From NCBI GenBank assembly GCA_977006965.1, contig OZ345375.1, forward strand, positions 1,364,001-1,428,000: 64,000 bases of DNA, in the 5' to 3' direction. The notes under the pieces were generated by a model, which saw nothing but the letters and a program-made list of their open reading frames with translations, did no database searches and was not told the DNA's origin. The translations under genes and the position numbers were made by a program. Of this stretch, positions 19,604 through 28,461 are shown piece after piece (positions within the stretch are counted from its first letter, which is position 1; each line of letters begins with the position of its first letter). The stretch is from Phymatolithon calcareum (lineage: Eukaryota; Rhodophyta; Florideophyceae; Hapalidiales).

Positions 19604-19685
19604 TGGAGCATCAACTGAAGGCGATTGATTCTTTAGTGTCATAATTATGGCACTCAAGAATCTACAGTATTCAGTTGATGCTCCA
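19604..19685. repeat. Foldback, 41-bp arms, no loop
   Basis: 19604-19644 pairs with 19645-19685 at 34 of 41 positions. The right arm aligns with the intact kinase near 21850-21888 (ending GATGCTCCAC), so the left arm is the inverted copy. It also forms the junction between kinase copy A and RING-BRCT copy B. Confidence 0.85.
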
Positions 19686-20382
19686 CCACACCACGTCAAC
19701 GATCGGTGCGTCTTGCGTAAGTGCATGATGCACAGCGCGTGTGCGTGCAGCGAACTCGCGACGCTCGTCGAGGGCGGTTAGCAACACGGTCGAAGGTTGA
19801 ACACCGTCTAGTTAGACTGCAATGACGCCTAACTCTCGTTGCCCGGAAACAGGCAAGGCAGATTCTACACCCGTTATGCATACGCGCATCTGCGATGGCG
19901 GGGTTGTCCCGACACCATTCTCTTCATCGGTTTCTTCTTCTTCTTCTTCTGAGTCCGACACACGTGTGAGTCTGAGATACAGACCTCGCTATCGAGTGGT
20001 GCACGGTGGGTGGAGTGTAAGCAAGTTGATTGCGGAGATGCATCGACTGTCGAACGCAGGGCAACGGCAGCGGTCGCATTATCTTGCACGGTGCGGTCCT
20101 CGCATAGATGGACTGGACGCGGTGGCATGTGGCAAGTGCTGACTGTACAGGCGGCTAGAGAGTTGCGGACAGTATTGGCACAGGCGGCGCACAAGGTGTG
20201 TCCGCAAACGAGCGACTGCATGGGACGCGGACCGAAGGGACAGCGCCGAACGATGCACATTGTGCATTGCACAAGCGGGCAGTGGCATCACGCGCTGCTT
20301 GAAGGCGAGCCTTCGCATACTGACCCGTACTATTTAGAGCACCCATGGCGTTTAGCTGAAGATACGAATGATCGTTAAGCAT
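19686..20382 (-). pseudogene. RING-BRCT gene, copy B, frameshifted
   Basis: Aligned with copy A over its length, but keeps a C3HC4 RING finger: CTMCIVRRCPFG, then LVCGHTLCAACANTV, then CHMPP. The leading frame (from the ATG at 20382, LQLNAMGALNSTGQYAKA..) must shift just before the RING. In the BRCT part several residues are lost and a TAA interrupts (QRELGVIAV, then stop). The homology stops at the foldback at 19604-19685, so the second BRCT is missing. Open sequence continues upstream of 20382 to about 20667 and may hold the original start. The ancestor would be an E3 ligase of BRCA1/BARD1 style; both copies in this window are broken. Confidence 0.65.
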
Positions 20383-20667
20383 GCACAAAGCTTGGCTTGA
20401 GGAAAGACCTGGCTCTTTGGATGCCTTCATTGCGGGCATGGCGCGACACCTACACTGGCCACTTCTTTCCGTGCGCTCCCGAAGGAGCACTGAGCCGACG
20501 AAAACTTGTTCATATTCCTTCCAATTGCCTTCCGACTCAATATTGTGCTCGGGTACTGTCGCATTTATACCATTCTGAATCTGATCGTCGGCGCTGGAGT
20601 ATGAAACATCTCTCATCCACAGCCAGTTAGACTGTCTTCGAATTTGCTGTCTTGTTATGAGAAACAC

Positions 20668-21172
20668 GCGACAGTGTGCGAAGCGGAGCCACCTGAGATC
20701 CGTTGTTTCTTTTCTTCTCGACAGTGCTTACCCCAGACCTCGAATTTGCGACAAAAAACGGTAAAGTTTTTTTTTGCTGAGCAAACTTAACGTCACATCA
20801 CCTTTAAGCTCTTCCTCTTGCACTATCGGCCAATCGAAGGAAAACACTCAACATTTTCTGCCCGTTTCTGCTTGATTTCTGTCATGGGCTACTGATAATG
20901 GTGCTCCAGGAAGTGCTCCACCATTTTCAGCAGTCCATGAAAGATTCCGGGAAGAAAAGGGCGAAAAAATTTCGTGTTTTCGTTCGACATGAAGTAAGAT
21001 GAGCATAAATAGCCATTCGCACAATGATGCTCGAATTTCCAAAGGAAGGCTATTTATTCCCCTCTGACTGCATTTCGTCTTCCACATAGACCTTCTTCCT
21101 ACCCTGTACTCTACAACATCCTTCCTTCATCTTCGTCCTACGACGACTGCTTTCAACTTCAACAGAGCAAGC
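20668..21172. promoter_or_regulatory. Promoter region of the intact kinase (copy B)
   Basis: A 500-bp gap between divergent RING-BRCT copy B and the kinase ATG. It aligns with 18290-18640. A T-run (20769-20776) and the GGCTATTTATTCCCC word (21046-21060) are candidate core elements; no consensus TATA box at a fixed distance is obvious. Confidence 0.45.
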
Positions 21173-23959
21173 ATGGTGGCAAAAAATATTACCCTATCAA
21201 GACCGCGCCGCCTTCCTTCCTCCGCGTCTTCCTATTCTCTGTGCCGAAAAACTGGACAGGGACCCTCTGCCTCCGTCTTTCACGCCCGATGCGAACCGCT
21301 GGATGAGGAGGTTGCTGTCAAAGTGATCGAACTGGAGTGGTTCCAGTCGTCCATTGAACCTATTGCTCGCGAAATTCAAGCAATGAGGTTGCTATCCCAT
21401 CCGAATATCGTCCCACTCTCCACTGCGTTCGTGAACACCGACAAACTTTGGCTTATCATGCCGCTTGTCACCGGCGGGTCCATACAAGATTTGATCCACG
21501 ACGTTTATCCCACCGGACTTCCTGAATCACTCGCCGTTTACGTGCTGTGGTCCCTGTTAAAAGGAATTGATTACCTTCACCGAAACAAGGCGACGCATGG
21601 TGATATCAAAGCCTCTAACATTTTCCTCGACTCGAAAGGAAATGTTATGCTTTCCGATTTCGGAATTGTGCAAGACGAATGGGAGGAAATGCCGGCCAAG
21701 GTTGGAACCCCTTCGCATATGGCCCCAGAAATTCTTGGACAGGCTTCTGATGACCATAATGCCGACATTTGGGCACTTGGAATAACAGCCATCGAACTTG
21801 CTCAAGGTATGGCCCCTAACTCCCATTGCCCGGCGATGAGTGCATTGGTAATAACACTTAATAATCCGCCGCGTTCCCTAGATGCTCCACGCGCGAGAGT
21901 GTTCTCCACCAAGTACAATGCCTTCGTCGAGTGTTGCCTCAAGGTTGATCCGAAGGAACGTCCAACTTCCGCACAACTGCTTCGCCATCCCTTGTTTGCC
22001 AATGGCGTTGAAAAGCCAACGGACTTTGAGGAGCTCATGACGCAACTTCCTCCCGTCGGGTCCCAATTCACCGGTTTTCAAAAGATGTTACACAATGAGC
22101 ATTCCAAATTGGGAAATACAGCACGATCGAGCAGACAGGGATGGGATTTCGGCGACGACGTGCGGGCTTCCTCTTCTGATGTTTTGACTGGTTCGGTGAA
22201 TGACGGCAATCTTGGAGGTCAAGAACGCTCTTTCACATTCGGGTCGGACGAAGAATTTGGGAGCTCTGAGGCAGGCACGGCAGGCTTGACCCGGAGCTTT
22301 TCTTATGGTTTCTGTGAACTGGAAGGTGGGACCAAGGCTGCTCAGTATCGAGATGGCGAGAATACTGCGGATGAGACAGTGTTCGTTGAGGCCAAAGGTG
22401 AAACTAAAACATTGACCTTCCGGGACGATACGTCAAGCTGCGGTGACATCTCTATCTCATCGACAATCAGCAATGCCGATGCAAGACCCACAGCTGGGCA
22501 GAGCAACTCTTCCCCCAATTATTCGCATTCGCCCAGAACCCTTGGCGGAAATGTCGTCGCTACACCAATGGAAACCAGTGCTGCTGTTCAGTCACCCTCA
22601 CCCGTATTCATTTGTGCGCAATCCTCTTCAACAATCATGGTGCCGACGTCGAAAGCAGTTCAGACCTATCAGTCTCTGTCCAATTTCACCCCTCTTCCCG
22701 TGGAGCCTGATGCGAGCACTTTGCGGAAGCTGGAAGTACTGAACCAGCCTGGTCTTCCACTATCAAAAGAGAGTCGGATTGACTTGCGCGATATTGAAAA
22801 GAGTAATGCCAAACTAAGACAGCCCTGCTCCCTTTCATCCTCTCGTCACACGGGAAATATGAGTGTTTTGCAAGATGCAACTGAGTCGTTGATTCCGGAT
22901 GAGGACAGCAAAAAGCAGATTCATCGTGTTCAGGAACTTATTCCACAAACCCAAGTTTCGCTGCAACTGCAGTTTTCGAATACTCCAAATCTACTCTCAA
23001 GAGATCATGAGGTTTCGCATGCAGCTGTCAGCCGTGCTCCTGTTTCTCAAACCTCCAACTCGTTTCCAGGGCACGTGAAAGGTCAGACTCATCAAGCCCC
23101 TTGGAGAACAACATCTAAAGAACTGACTAAGAGCCAACAGCGAGCACGAATCGTGAGATCAACAGATACCCTCTGCGGGATTTCACGAACGTCGAGCAGT
23201 CATTCGTTGCCGTCAGAGCCAGTGCAAACTTCGCAACACCCAACGATGCAGCACGCGACAGTTACCAAACCGGGCTCTTCCCCGAGAAAATCTATGTCAG
23301 CATGTTTGCGCCCTGCTCATGGAACGCCGGGGTCGTCGTTCGTGACTTCAGGCAATCAGAAATCTGTCCGCCAGTCACATACATCTGCTGCCGCTACTGC
23401 AAAATCTCAGAGCTCAAACTCTGTTCCATCTGTGAAGGAGGAAAAGACTGTGGGCATTATGCAGAGTTCCGCAGAAGAGAGGTCAGAGCAGAATCGTGCT
23501 AGTAACACAATGCCGGCCTCGCAATCCGGAGGGAATAGCGCTGAAAATGGAAGTCACGCTGGGGCACTAACCCTCGCGAAAGATCTTTCGGATGTCGTTG
23601 CGGACATGGATCCCGTCCCAGGAAACATTGTGAACTCCCAGGCACATTCCATTCTGCCAGTCGCACGGGCTCAGGAGAATCGCCGGCAGACTTCGAACCC
23701 CTTGATGGGGACTTTATCGTCACAGCAGCTGCAGAAGTCATCCCCAATTCAGGGAGGAGGACCCAGGCTTCAAGCTGAGAACCCGGTGATGTCTCAGACG
23801 CCTGTATCTGAGTCTGAATCACAAGGTGTACCTCAAAATAGAGCACCGGGAGGCCCTCGTAGAAGAAAACGGCGTTTTTGTCAGCGAATTAGGGCGATCA
23901 CTAGGAATGTGATTGGTGCCTGTTTACGGTTTCTGCGCATTCGTCGGCGGGACTCGTGA
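21173..23959 (+). CDS. STE20-like Ser/Thr protein kinase with long disordered tail
   Basis: A single-exon 928-aa protein. The kinase domain spans about residues 18-285: GQGPSASVFHA (Gly loop), VAVKVIELE (catalytic Lys), REIQAM (helix C Glu), THGDIKASNIFL (catalytic loop), SDFGI (Mg-binding loop), GTPSHMAPEIL and ADIWALGI. It most resembles the STE20 group of OSR1/SPAK/fray type. The catalytic-loop motif is HGD instead of HRD; Asp and Asn are kept, so activity remains possible while activation-loop control may differ. About 600 Ser/Gln/Pro-rich residues with no domain follow, ending in a strongly basic segment (RRRKRRFCQRIRAITR) that could bind membrane or enter the nucleus. It is the intact member of the duplicated kinase pair. 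Confidence 0.85.
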   Translation: MVAKNITLSRPRRLPSSASSYSLCRKTGQGPSASVFHARCEPLDEEVAVKVIELEWFQSSIEPIAREIQAMRLLSHPNIVPLSTAFVNTDKLWLIMPLVTGGSIQDLIHDVYPTGLPESLAVYVLWSLLKGIDYLHRNKATHGDIKASNIFLDSKGNVMLSDFGIVQDEWEEMPAKVGTPSHMAPEILGQASDDHNADIWALGITAIELAQGMAPNSHCPAMSALVITLNNPPRSLDAPRARVFSTKYNAFVECCLKVDPKERPTSAQLLRHPLFANGVEKPTDFEELMTQLPPVGSQFTGFQKMLHNEHSKLGNTARSSRQGWDFGDDVRASSSDVLTGSVNDGNLGGQERSFTFGSDEEFGSSEAGTAGLTRSFSYGFCELEGGTKAAQYRDGENTADETVFVEAKGETKTLTFRDDTSSCGDISISSTISNADARPTAGQSNSSPNYSHSPRTLGGNVVATPMETSAAVQSPSPVFICAQSSSTIMVPTSKAVQTYQSLSNFTPLPVEPDASTLRKLEVLNQPGLPLSKESRIDLRDIEKSNAKLRQPCSLSSSRHTGNMSVLQDATESLIPDEDSKKQIHRVQELIPQTQVSLQLQFSNTPNLLSRDHEVSHAAVSRAPVSQTSNSFPGHVKGQTHQAPWRTTSKELTKSQQRARIVRSTDTLCGISRTSSSHSLPSEPVQTSQHPTMQHATVTKPGSSPRKSMSACLRPAHGTPGSSFVTSGNQKSVRQSHTSAAATAKSQSSNSVPSVKEEKTVGIMQSSAEERSEQNRASNTMPASQSGGNSAENGSHAGALTLAKDLSDVVADMDPVPGNIVNSQAHSILPVARAQENRRQTSNPLMGTLSSQQLQKSSPIQGGGPRLQAENPVMSQTPVSESESQGVPQNRAPGGPRRRKRRFCQRIRAITRNVIGACLRFLRIRRRDS

Positions 23960-24132
23960 CTTCAATGTAGTGACCGATGTATTTTTTGTTGGATTCCAAG
24001 AATGACCCCAAAACCTCATAGTTCTAGTCTTCGATAGACACCGAAAATCTTCTGAGCTACCCAAGCATCTTATAAACTTAGTATGCCGGTTCAGGTCGGA
24101 GTTTTGATAAAAAATCTAGATAGACTCCAGCA

Positions 24133-24200
24133 CAGGCTGCCTACTGCACTTGCTCACTAGATTGGATCCAATACCGTGAGCAAGTGCATTAGGCAGCCTG
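24133..24200. repeat. Near-perfect foldback, 25-bp arms, 18-nt loop
   Basis: 24133-24157 pairs with 24176-24200 with one mismatch. The loop contains ATTGGATCCAAT, itself a palindrome. Imperfect pairing extends some bases outward. Confidence 0.9.
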
Positions 24201-24249
24201 ATGTTGTCCGGAGACGGGGGTGTCTTCGTTCCAATCAGGTGCGCTTCCT

Positions 24250-24342
24250 CCAGCGCGACTCAATAGATAAAGCTTACAGAGTGAACATGAATGTTTCTAG
24301 AAACATTCATGTCCACTCCGCAAGCTTTATCTATGGCGCTGG
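24250..24342. repeat. Long foldback, 36-bp inner arms plus 7-bp outer arms
   Basis: 24263-24298 pairs with 24299-24334 at 33 of 36 positions with no loop. After short unpaired spacers, CCAGCGC (24250-24256) pairs with GCGCTGG (24336-24342). It lies 50 bp after the previous foldback. Confidence 0.9.
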
Positions 24343-24868
24343 TCTACCTCTGCAACTCGAATGCAAGTAGGCAGTCAGCACGCCTCTAAAATGTTTCGCA
24401 AGGGGGAAATACTACAGAGAAGGGAGTTAGATTAGCGTCCTGAGTGAATCTGAGCCTTCCAGATGTCACGAAATTTCATCTAATCTTCAGAAGAGGCAGC
24501 GAATCAAGTCGTTTCTTAGTCTCAGGACCTTTCACTCAATATTCCGCTTGCAAGGCAATTTAATAGTTCATAGTCAACTTTTCGCTTCATCGCCGATAAA
24601 CAGAGCTCACGGAAATATCAATTTTTGTCGGGTGATACGGTGCACAGTGTGTATGGTTTTGGTTTTATGGTAGTACGTGGGGCTTCCTGGCGCGGGGGAA
24701 AGGGCAAGAATTATTGTAACGGTGTATTGGATACATATCTCGCTCGTCCTTTCGCCGACGATGGCTGAAAAAAGCCGAAAAAACGGAAAAAACTGCGCAC
24801 GTATTGTATCGCGATGTTTCAGGGCAGAATTTCCAACGCGGCGGATATGATACTACTACTGTACTGTA

Positions 24869-24922
24869 TATCTGCCATCATGGAAATACTACTGTACAGC
24901 AGAATTTCCAAGATGGCAGATA
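24869..24922. repeat. Foldback, 19-bp arms, flanked by TACTGTAC words
   Basis: 24869-24887 pairs with 24904-24922 with one mismatch. Both sides are bordered by ACTGTACTGTA-type sequence (24858-24868, 24927-24940), which could be the termini of a small non-autonomous element. Confidence 0.75.
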
Positions 24923-25120
24923 AACTTTACTGTACTGTACAAAAAATTTGTGCACAAAGGTCCACATGGGTAACTGAATTATCTCGATGATCGGTATGAA
25001 CCTATGACACTTATTTGTATCAGCGCAATAAAAGCCAAAGTGTGGATGCAGACGAAACATGGGACAGCAGCCCAAGTCATCAACCTACCCTCGTGCTAGG
25101 AGAGAGTCCTCGCCCACAAA

Positions 25121-26077
25121 ATGGTCTTCTACAGTGCAGTTGAAAGGCCGTCCCTTCAGGACAAGGTCATTATAATCACAGGCGCATCCTCTGGCATCGG
25201 CCTTGAGGCGGCGCGCATTTTTGTCAAGGAGCATGGCGCTCATGTCATTATGGCCTGCAGGAACCTCGCTAAAGCCCAGCCCTTAGCAGACGAACTGAAT
25301 AACGCAGGCCCTGGAAAGGCATCGCTTCTGAAAATCGACACGTCCGACCCGAACTCTGTGCGTCAGTTTGTGACAGACTTCAATGCGACTGGCCTCAATA
25401 AGATCGACGTGTTGCTGCTGAATGCTGGCATCATGGCGGTGCCCTATCGGACAGTGCCGTTCGGCGAACATTCGATCGAGAGTCAATTCGCCACGAATCA
25501 CCTGGGACATTTCTTGTTGACCAATTTGTTGCTTCCGACAATCATTGCAACCCCGGGGTCGCGTATCGTAGCCGTTTCGTCGATTGCTGCGGGTATGAGT
25601 AAGGCGATGGACTACGACGTGCTTTGTGGCAAGGCTGAGACGCGTTACAGCATGTGGCAGGTGTACGGCAACACAAAGCTGGCGAATCTCCTCTTCATTA
25701 AGGAGCTCCGTCGGCGCCTAAAGGCGGCAGGGGCGTCCACAATGGCGCTGCCCTGTCATCCTGGCTATTCGACCACGAATCTACAGACGCAATTTACCAA
25801 GTCATTTGCGGGAAAGCTGGAGGCAATGTTAGTTCGACCGTTCGTATCACAGTCGGCGGTGGAAGGGGCTCACCCTCTCGTTCTCGCTTGTATTGACCCC
25901 GAGCCGAACATGGACGGTCCGGGGCTGGGGTCTTTTTATTCTCCAAGTCGCATGTTTGAGTGCAAGGGGGATGCGAGTAGTACTGGAGCGAAGACACCAA
26001 AGCAGGTTACGGATGCTGCGGCTGCGGAGCTTTGGACGCGCTCCGAGGAGCTTTGTGGAGAGACGTCGACCATCTAG
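25121..26077 (+). CDS. Short-chain dehydrogenase, retinol-dehydrogenase/WWOX-like
   Basis: A 318-aa single-exon classical SDR. The nucleotide motif TGASSGIG is at residues 21-28, with an Arg after it (MACRN) that suggests NADP. NAGIMAVPYR is the structural motif. The catalytic Ser is in VAVSSIAAG, and the catalytic Tyr and Lys are in VYGNTKLAN. Members of this branch oxidise or reduce retinoid-, sterol- or pigment-like lipids. The substrate cannot be told, and there is no targeting peptide or membrane segment. Confidence 0.85.
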   Translation: MVFYSAVERPSLQDKVIIITGASSGIGLEAARIFVKEHGAHVIMACRNLAKAQPLADELNNAGPGKASLLKIDTSDPNSVRQFVTDFNATGLNKIDVLLLNAGIMAVPYRTVPFGEHSIESQFATNHLGHFLLTNLLLPTIIATPGSRIVAVSSIAAGMSKAMDYDVLCGKAETRYSMWQVYGNTKLANLLFIKELRRRLKAAGASTMALPCHPGYSTTNLQTQFTKSFAGKLEAMLVRPFVSQSAVEGAHPLVLACIDPEPNMDGPGLGSFYSPSRMFECKGDASSTGAKTPKQVTDAAAAELWTRSEELCGETSTI

Positions 26078-26672
26078 CTGATTGCAACTCATCAGATAGA
26101 TGGTCGTGTGGTTTCTTGGAGAGCTTATTAAAAAGGAAGGACTTTTTCGCATGTTCTCGTCCAATTCCGCTGTCCAACAGATTATGAATTGAAAAACCAA
26201 ACATGGATTCTGAGAAAGGGCTGATACATTCTGCCTTCATACACTTGCCTCAATTGTCCGTCCAACGCTGCAAACTCAATTACATAGTGTGTGCCTTTAT
26301 TTGAACACATTGGAAAGAATTCGACGAAAGGCCGAACACATTAAGTTAGTGCCAACTTCAGTGTGTTTGCTTGAGGCACAGCATTGAGGAGCAATCCACT
26401 TTACAACTATCATAGGAAGTACTTCTCGCTCGACCCAATGTCGTTCCAATATACTGTGGCAAAGCAGATACGTGTTCCAATTCCTATTTTATTGATAAAA
26501 ATCCGCCACCTCTTCAAAAATGTCCAAAATCTATGAAAACTCATCAACCCCCTGTGACCTTCCGTGTGTGATTGCTCCGCTACGCTCCGACCACAAGAGG
26601 GATACTTTCCACTTCAAGCAATCGACTTCCAGTCTATCGTTTTCCTCCGCGGCACGTGGGCAAGACGCGACC
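26078..26672. other. Intergenic stretch
   Basis: No gene supported. The frame of the next gene is open upstream of its ATG to 26520, but the extension is low-complexity and the ATG at 26673 has the better context (GCGACCATGG). Confidence 0.5.
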
Positions 26673-27424
26673 ATGGCGCGCCTACTCTATCGCCTTTTGC
26701 GCGTCGCCAACTTATTCGGCGGAATTGATGAGCCCATTCTTCGGCGTGCTATGAGCAACTCCTCTGTCTTCCATCAACTCCAGGGGCTCGTCCGTGCCGA
26801 GCTATCCGAGCCGCTTTCGTACGTTCTACCGCTCACAGGTCGCTCCATGGCGCCCGCGCTTAATGGTGCCGCCGCTACGCAGAATGATTCGCACGACAGG
26901 GTAAGTCAGCGGGCTTTTCATTGGATTCTGTGTACATTTTTTGGGCATCACGTTTCTAACGCGCCTGATCCCGCGCTTCCCACCAACAGCTCATAATCCG
27001 TCGCCTTAATGGAAATGAACAGACTTTTTTGAACCGGGTATACGTTGACGATGTAGTAGTCGTGCGCGACCCAAACGACGAGCGTCGAAAGTACGTGCGT
27101 CGCGTGGCTGGGCTAGCAGGTGATGAACTTGTCAGCGATCGCCAGGGCGATCCTCCTCTTCGCGTGCCTGGAAATCATTGCTGGGTCGTGAGGGACAATG
27201 AAGCTGCTGACTCATGTCCTGACTCGCGCAAGTTCGGCCCTCTATCGCTTGAAAATATTCTCGGACGTGTTATGTACGCCATTCGATCCGCCACAGATCA
27301 TGGGCGTGTTGTTTCTTCCCCGTACGCTATGATGTCGGATGCCATTGTGCTTGCTCACGAACCCATCACCCCCCATCTGCGCGACGCGCCCCCACCGAAC
27401 CCACCGTCGAGCAACCAACAATAA
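26673..27424 (+). CDS. Mitochondrial inner-membrane protease-like (S26 signal peptidase), two exons
   Basis: Exon 1 is 26673-26900 and exon 2 is 26990-27424, with an 89-nt GTAAGT..CAG intron, giving 220 aa. The nucleophile Ser is in LTGRSMAPAL (Ser58), and the C-terminal box is WVVRDNEAADSCPDSRKFGPL..ILGRV, both typical of IMP1/IMP2, which remove sorting signals in the intermembrane space. The general-base Lys of the family sits in KR.(V/I).G..GD; here the box reads YVRRVAGLAGDE, with Arg113 in that place. Either the next Lys upstream (RKYV) serves or the enzyme is weak or inactive. The N-terminus could be mitochondrial or plastid targeting. Confidence 0.8.
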
Positions 27425-27503
27425 GCCTATATTGGCTGGGGTTGTGGCGTGTATAGTACGAATAAATGCCCAAAATAGCTCGGGGGAGGATTTTGCTCAG
27501 CGT

Positions 27504-28100
27504 TCACTTTGTCGCACGCTTTTTACGCTTCCGCGATTTAGATATCCCTCGCTTGCGAAACACTGGATCTGCACCATTATTTGCAGTATCGTCCACCAAT
27601 ATTCCAGCTTTGGCGTCCAATTCACGTACACGAGCCTCCTCTTCGTCAGCGTTGTCTGCTGCACCAACACGTAGAATGGGCTCCGTTTCCACGTCCTTAG
27701 TTTCATTTGCTGTCACAGGAACTTCTTCTGTAGGTGCAACTTCTACCCACTTTCCAAACACTTCGTGTGCAGGTGCGGGATACGCGTCCTCGTCTTGCAC
27801 CTGCTGCGGCTCTGGGTCCGGTTGGGGCAGGTTGAGAGCAAATTGGCTTCTGGCAATGCGCTCGAGCAGATTGCCCGCTTCCACGGCGGTGGACGCTGAA
27901 TGACCGGAGGCTGCGCCCGTGGAGCTGGTGGAGACGGCGGCAAGCGGGACCTTGGAAGAAAGCTCGCGAACAAACTTTTCCTCTGCTTCAATGTGCTTAT
28001 CGCCGGCTTCGTGCTGTCGGATCTGAATTTTGTTAGATGATATCCATTTCTTGCAGTACTTGCACCAATGCCGTCCTTCCGAAACCCAGAATTCCGACAT
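27504..28100 (-). CDS. WBP4: WBP4/FBP21-like spliceosomal zinc-finger protein without WW domains
   Basis: A 198-aa protein. Residues 1-45 are a U1C/matrin-type zinc finger (WCKYCKKWI, then HEAGDKH), placed as in human WBP4 right at the N-terminus (FWVSEGRHWCKYC). An acidic, Ala-rich middle has a GKWVEV segment. The basic C-terminus DPVFRKRGISKSRKRKKRA resembles the WBP4 tail. Human WBP4 joins the spliceosomal B complex and its C-terminal part binds and restrains BRR2. The two WW domains of the animal protein are absent. The gene starts 361 bp from the start of BRR2 in head-to-head orientation. Confidence 0.7.
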   Translation of the reverse strand: MSEFWVSEGRHWCKYCKKWISSNKIQIRQHEAGDKHIEAEEKFVRELSSKVPLAAVSTSSTGAASGHSASTAVEAGNLLERIARSQFALNLPQPDPEPQQVQDEDAYPAPAHEVFGKWVEVAPTEEVPVTANETKDVETEPILRVGAADNADEEEARVRELDAKAGILVDDTANNGADPVFRKRGISKSRKRKKRATK

Positions 28101-28461
28101 TTCTGACCGCTGTGGTCGACAGCGAAGGAGCGACAGAGTTCCGGAGACTCCGGTTTACCATGCATTCACTCTGGCGGAGTGCATGCATGATACACTGTTG
28201 TGCCAGGGAATTTGTGTACAAGTTTTGAGCAAGTTTTGAGCTAATTCTCGGATTATCATACCTGACATTAGCCCAAAATGACGTCTATGGGAGGAGAAAT
28301 GAAGTGCGGATCAAGAGGAGAAGGGACCACCGCGCCGCTGTTTCGACGTCCGTGTGGTACAGCTGCACAGTGGCCCTCGGGCTTTTTAACGCTTTCGCGG
28401 GTACTGGATTCCAGCGGTAAACTCATCTGCATATCGGCGAAGGCTGTCGCGTTCAGGCAAG
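28101..28461. promoter_or_regulatory. Bidirectional promoter interval of WBP4-like and BRR2
   Basis: The 361-bp gap between two divergent starts must serve both genes. A short hairpin-like stretch surrounds TGCATTCACTCTGGCGGAGTGCATGCATG (TGCATTCACTC pairs with GAGTGCATGCA, about 28159-28187). No TATA box is clear. Confidence 0.5.

Larger units (their letters stand above)
23960..25120. other. Intergenic stretch with three foldbacks and TACTGTAC words
   Basis: No gene supported. It holds strong foldbacks at 24133-24200, 24250-24342 and 24869-24922. TACTACTGTAC-type words recur at 24851-24868, 24887-24897 and 24927-24940. Confidence 0.6.
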
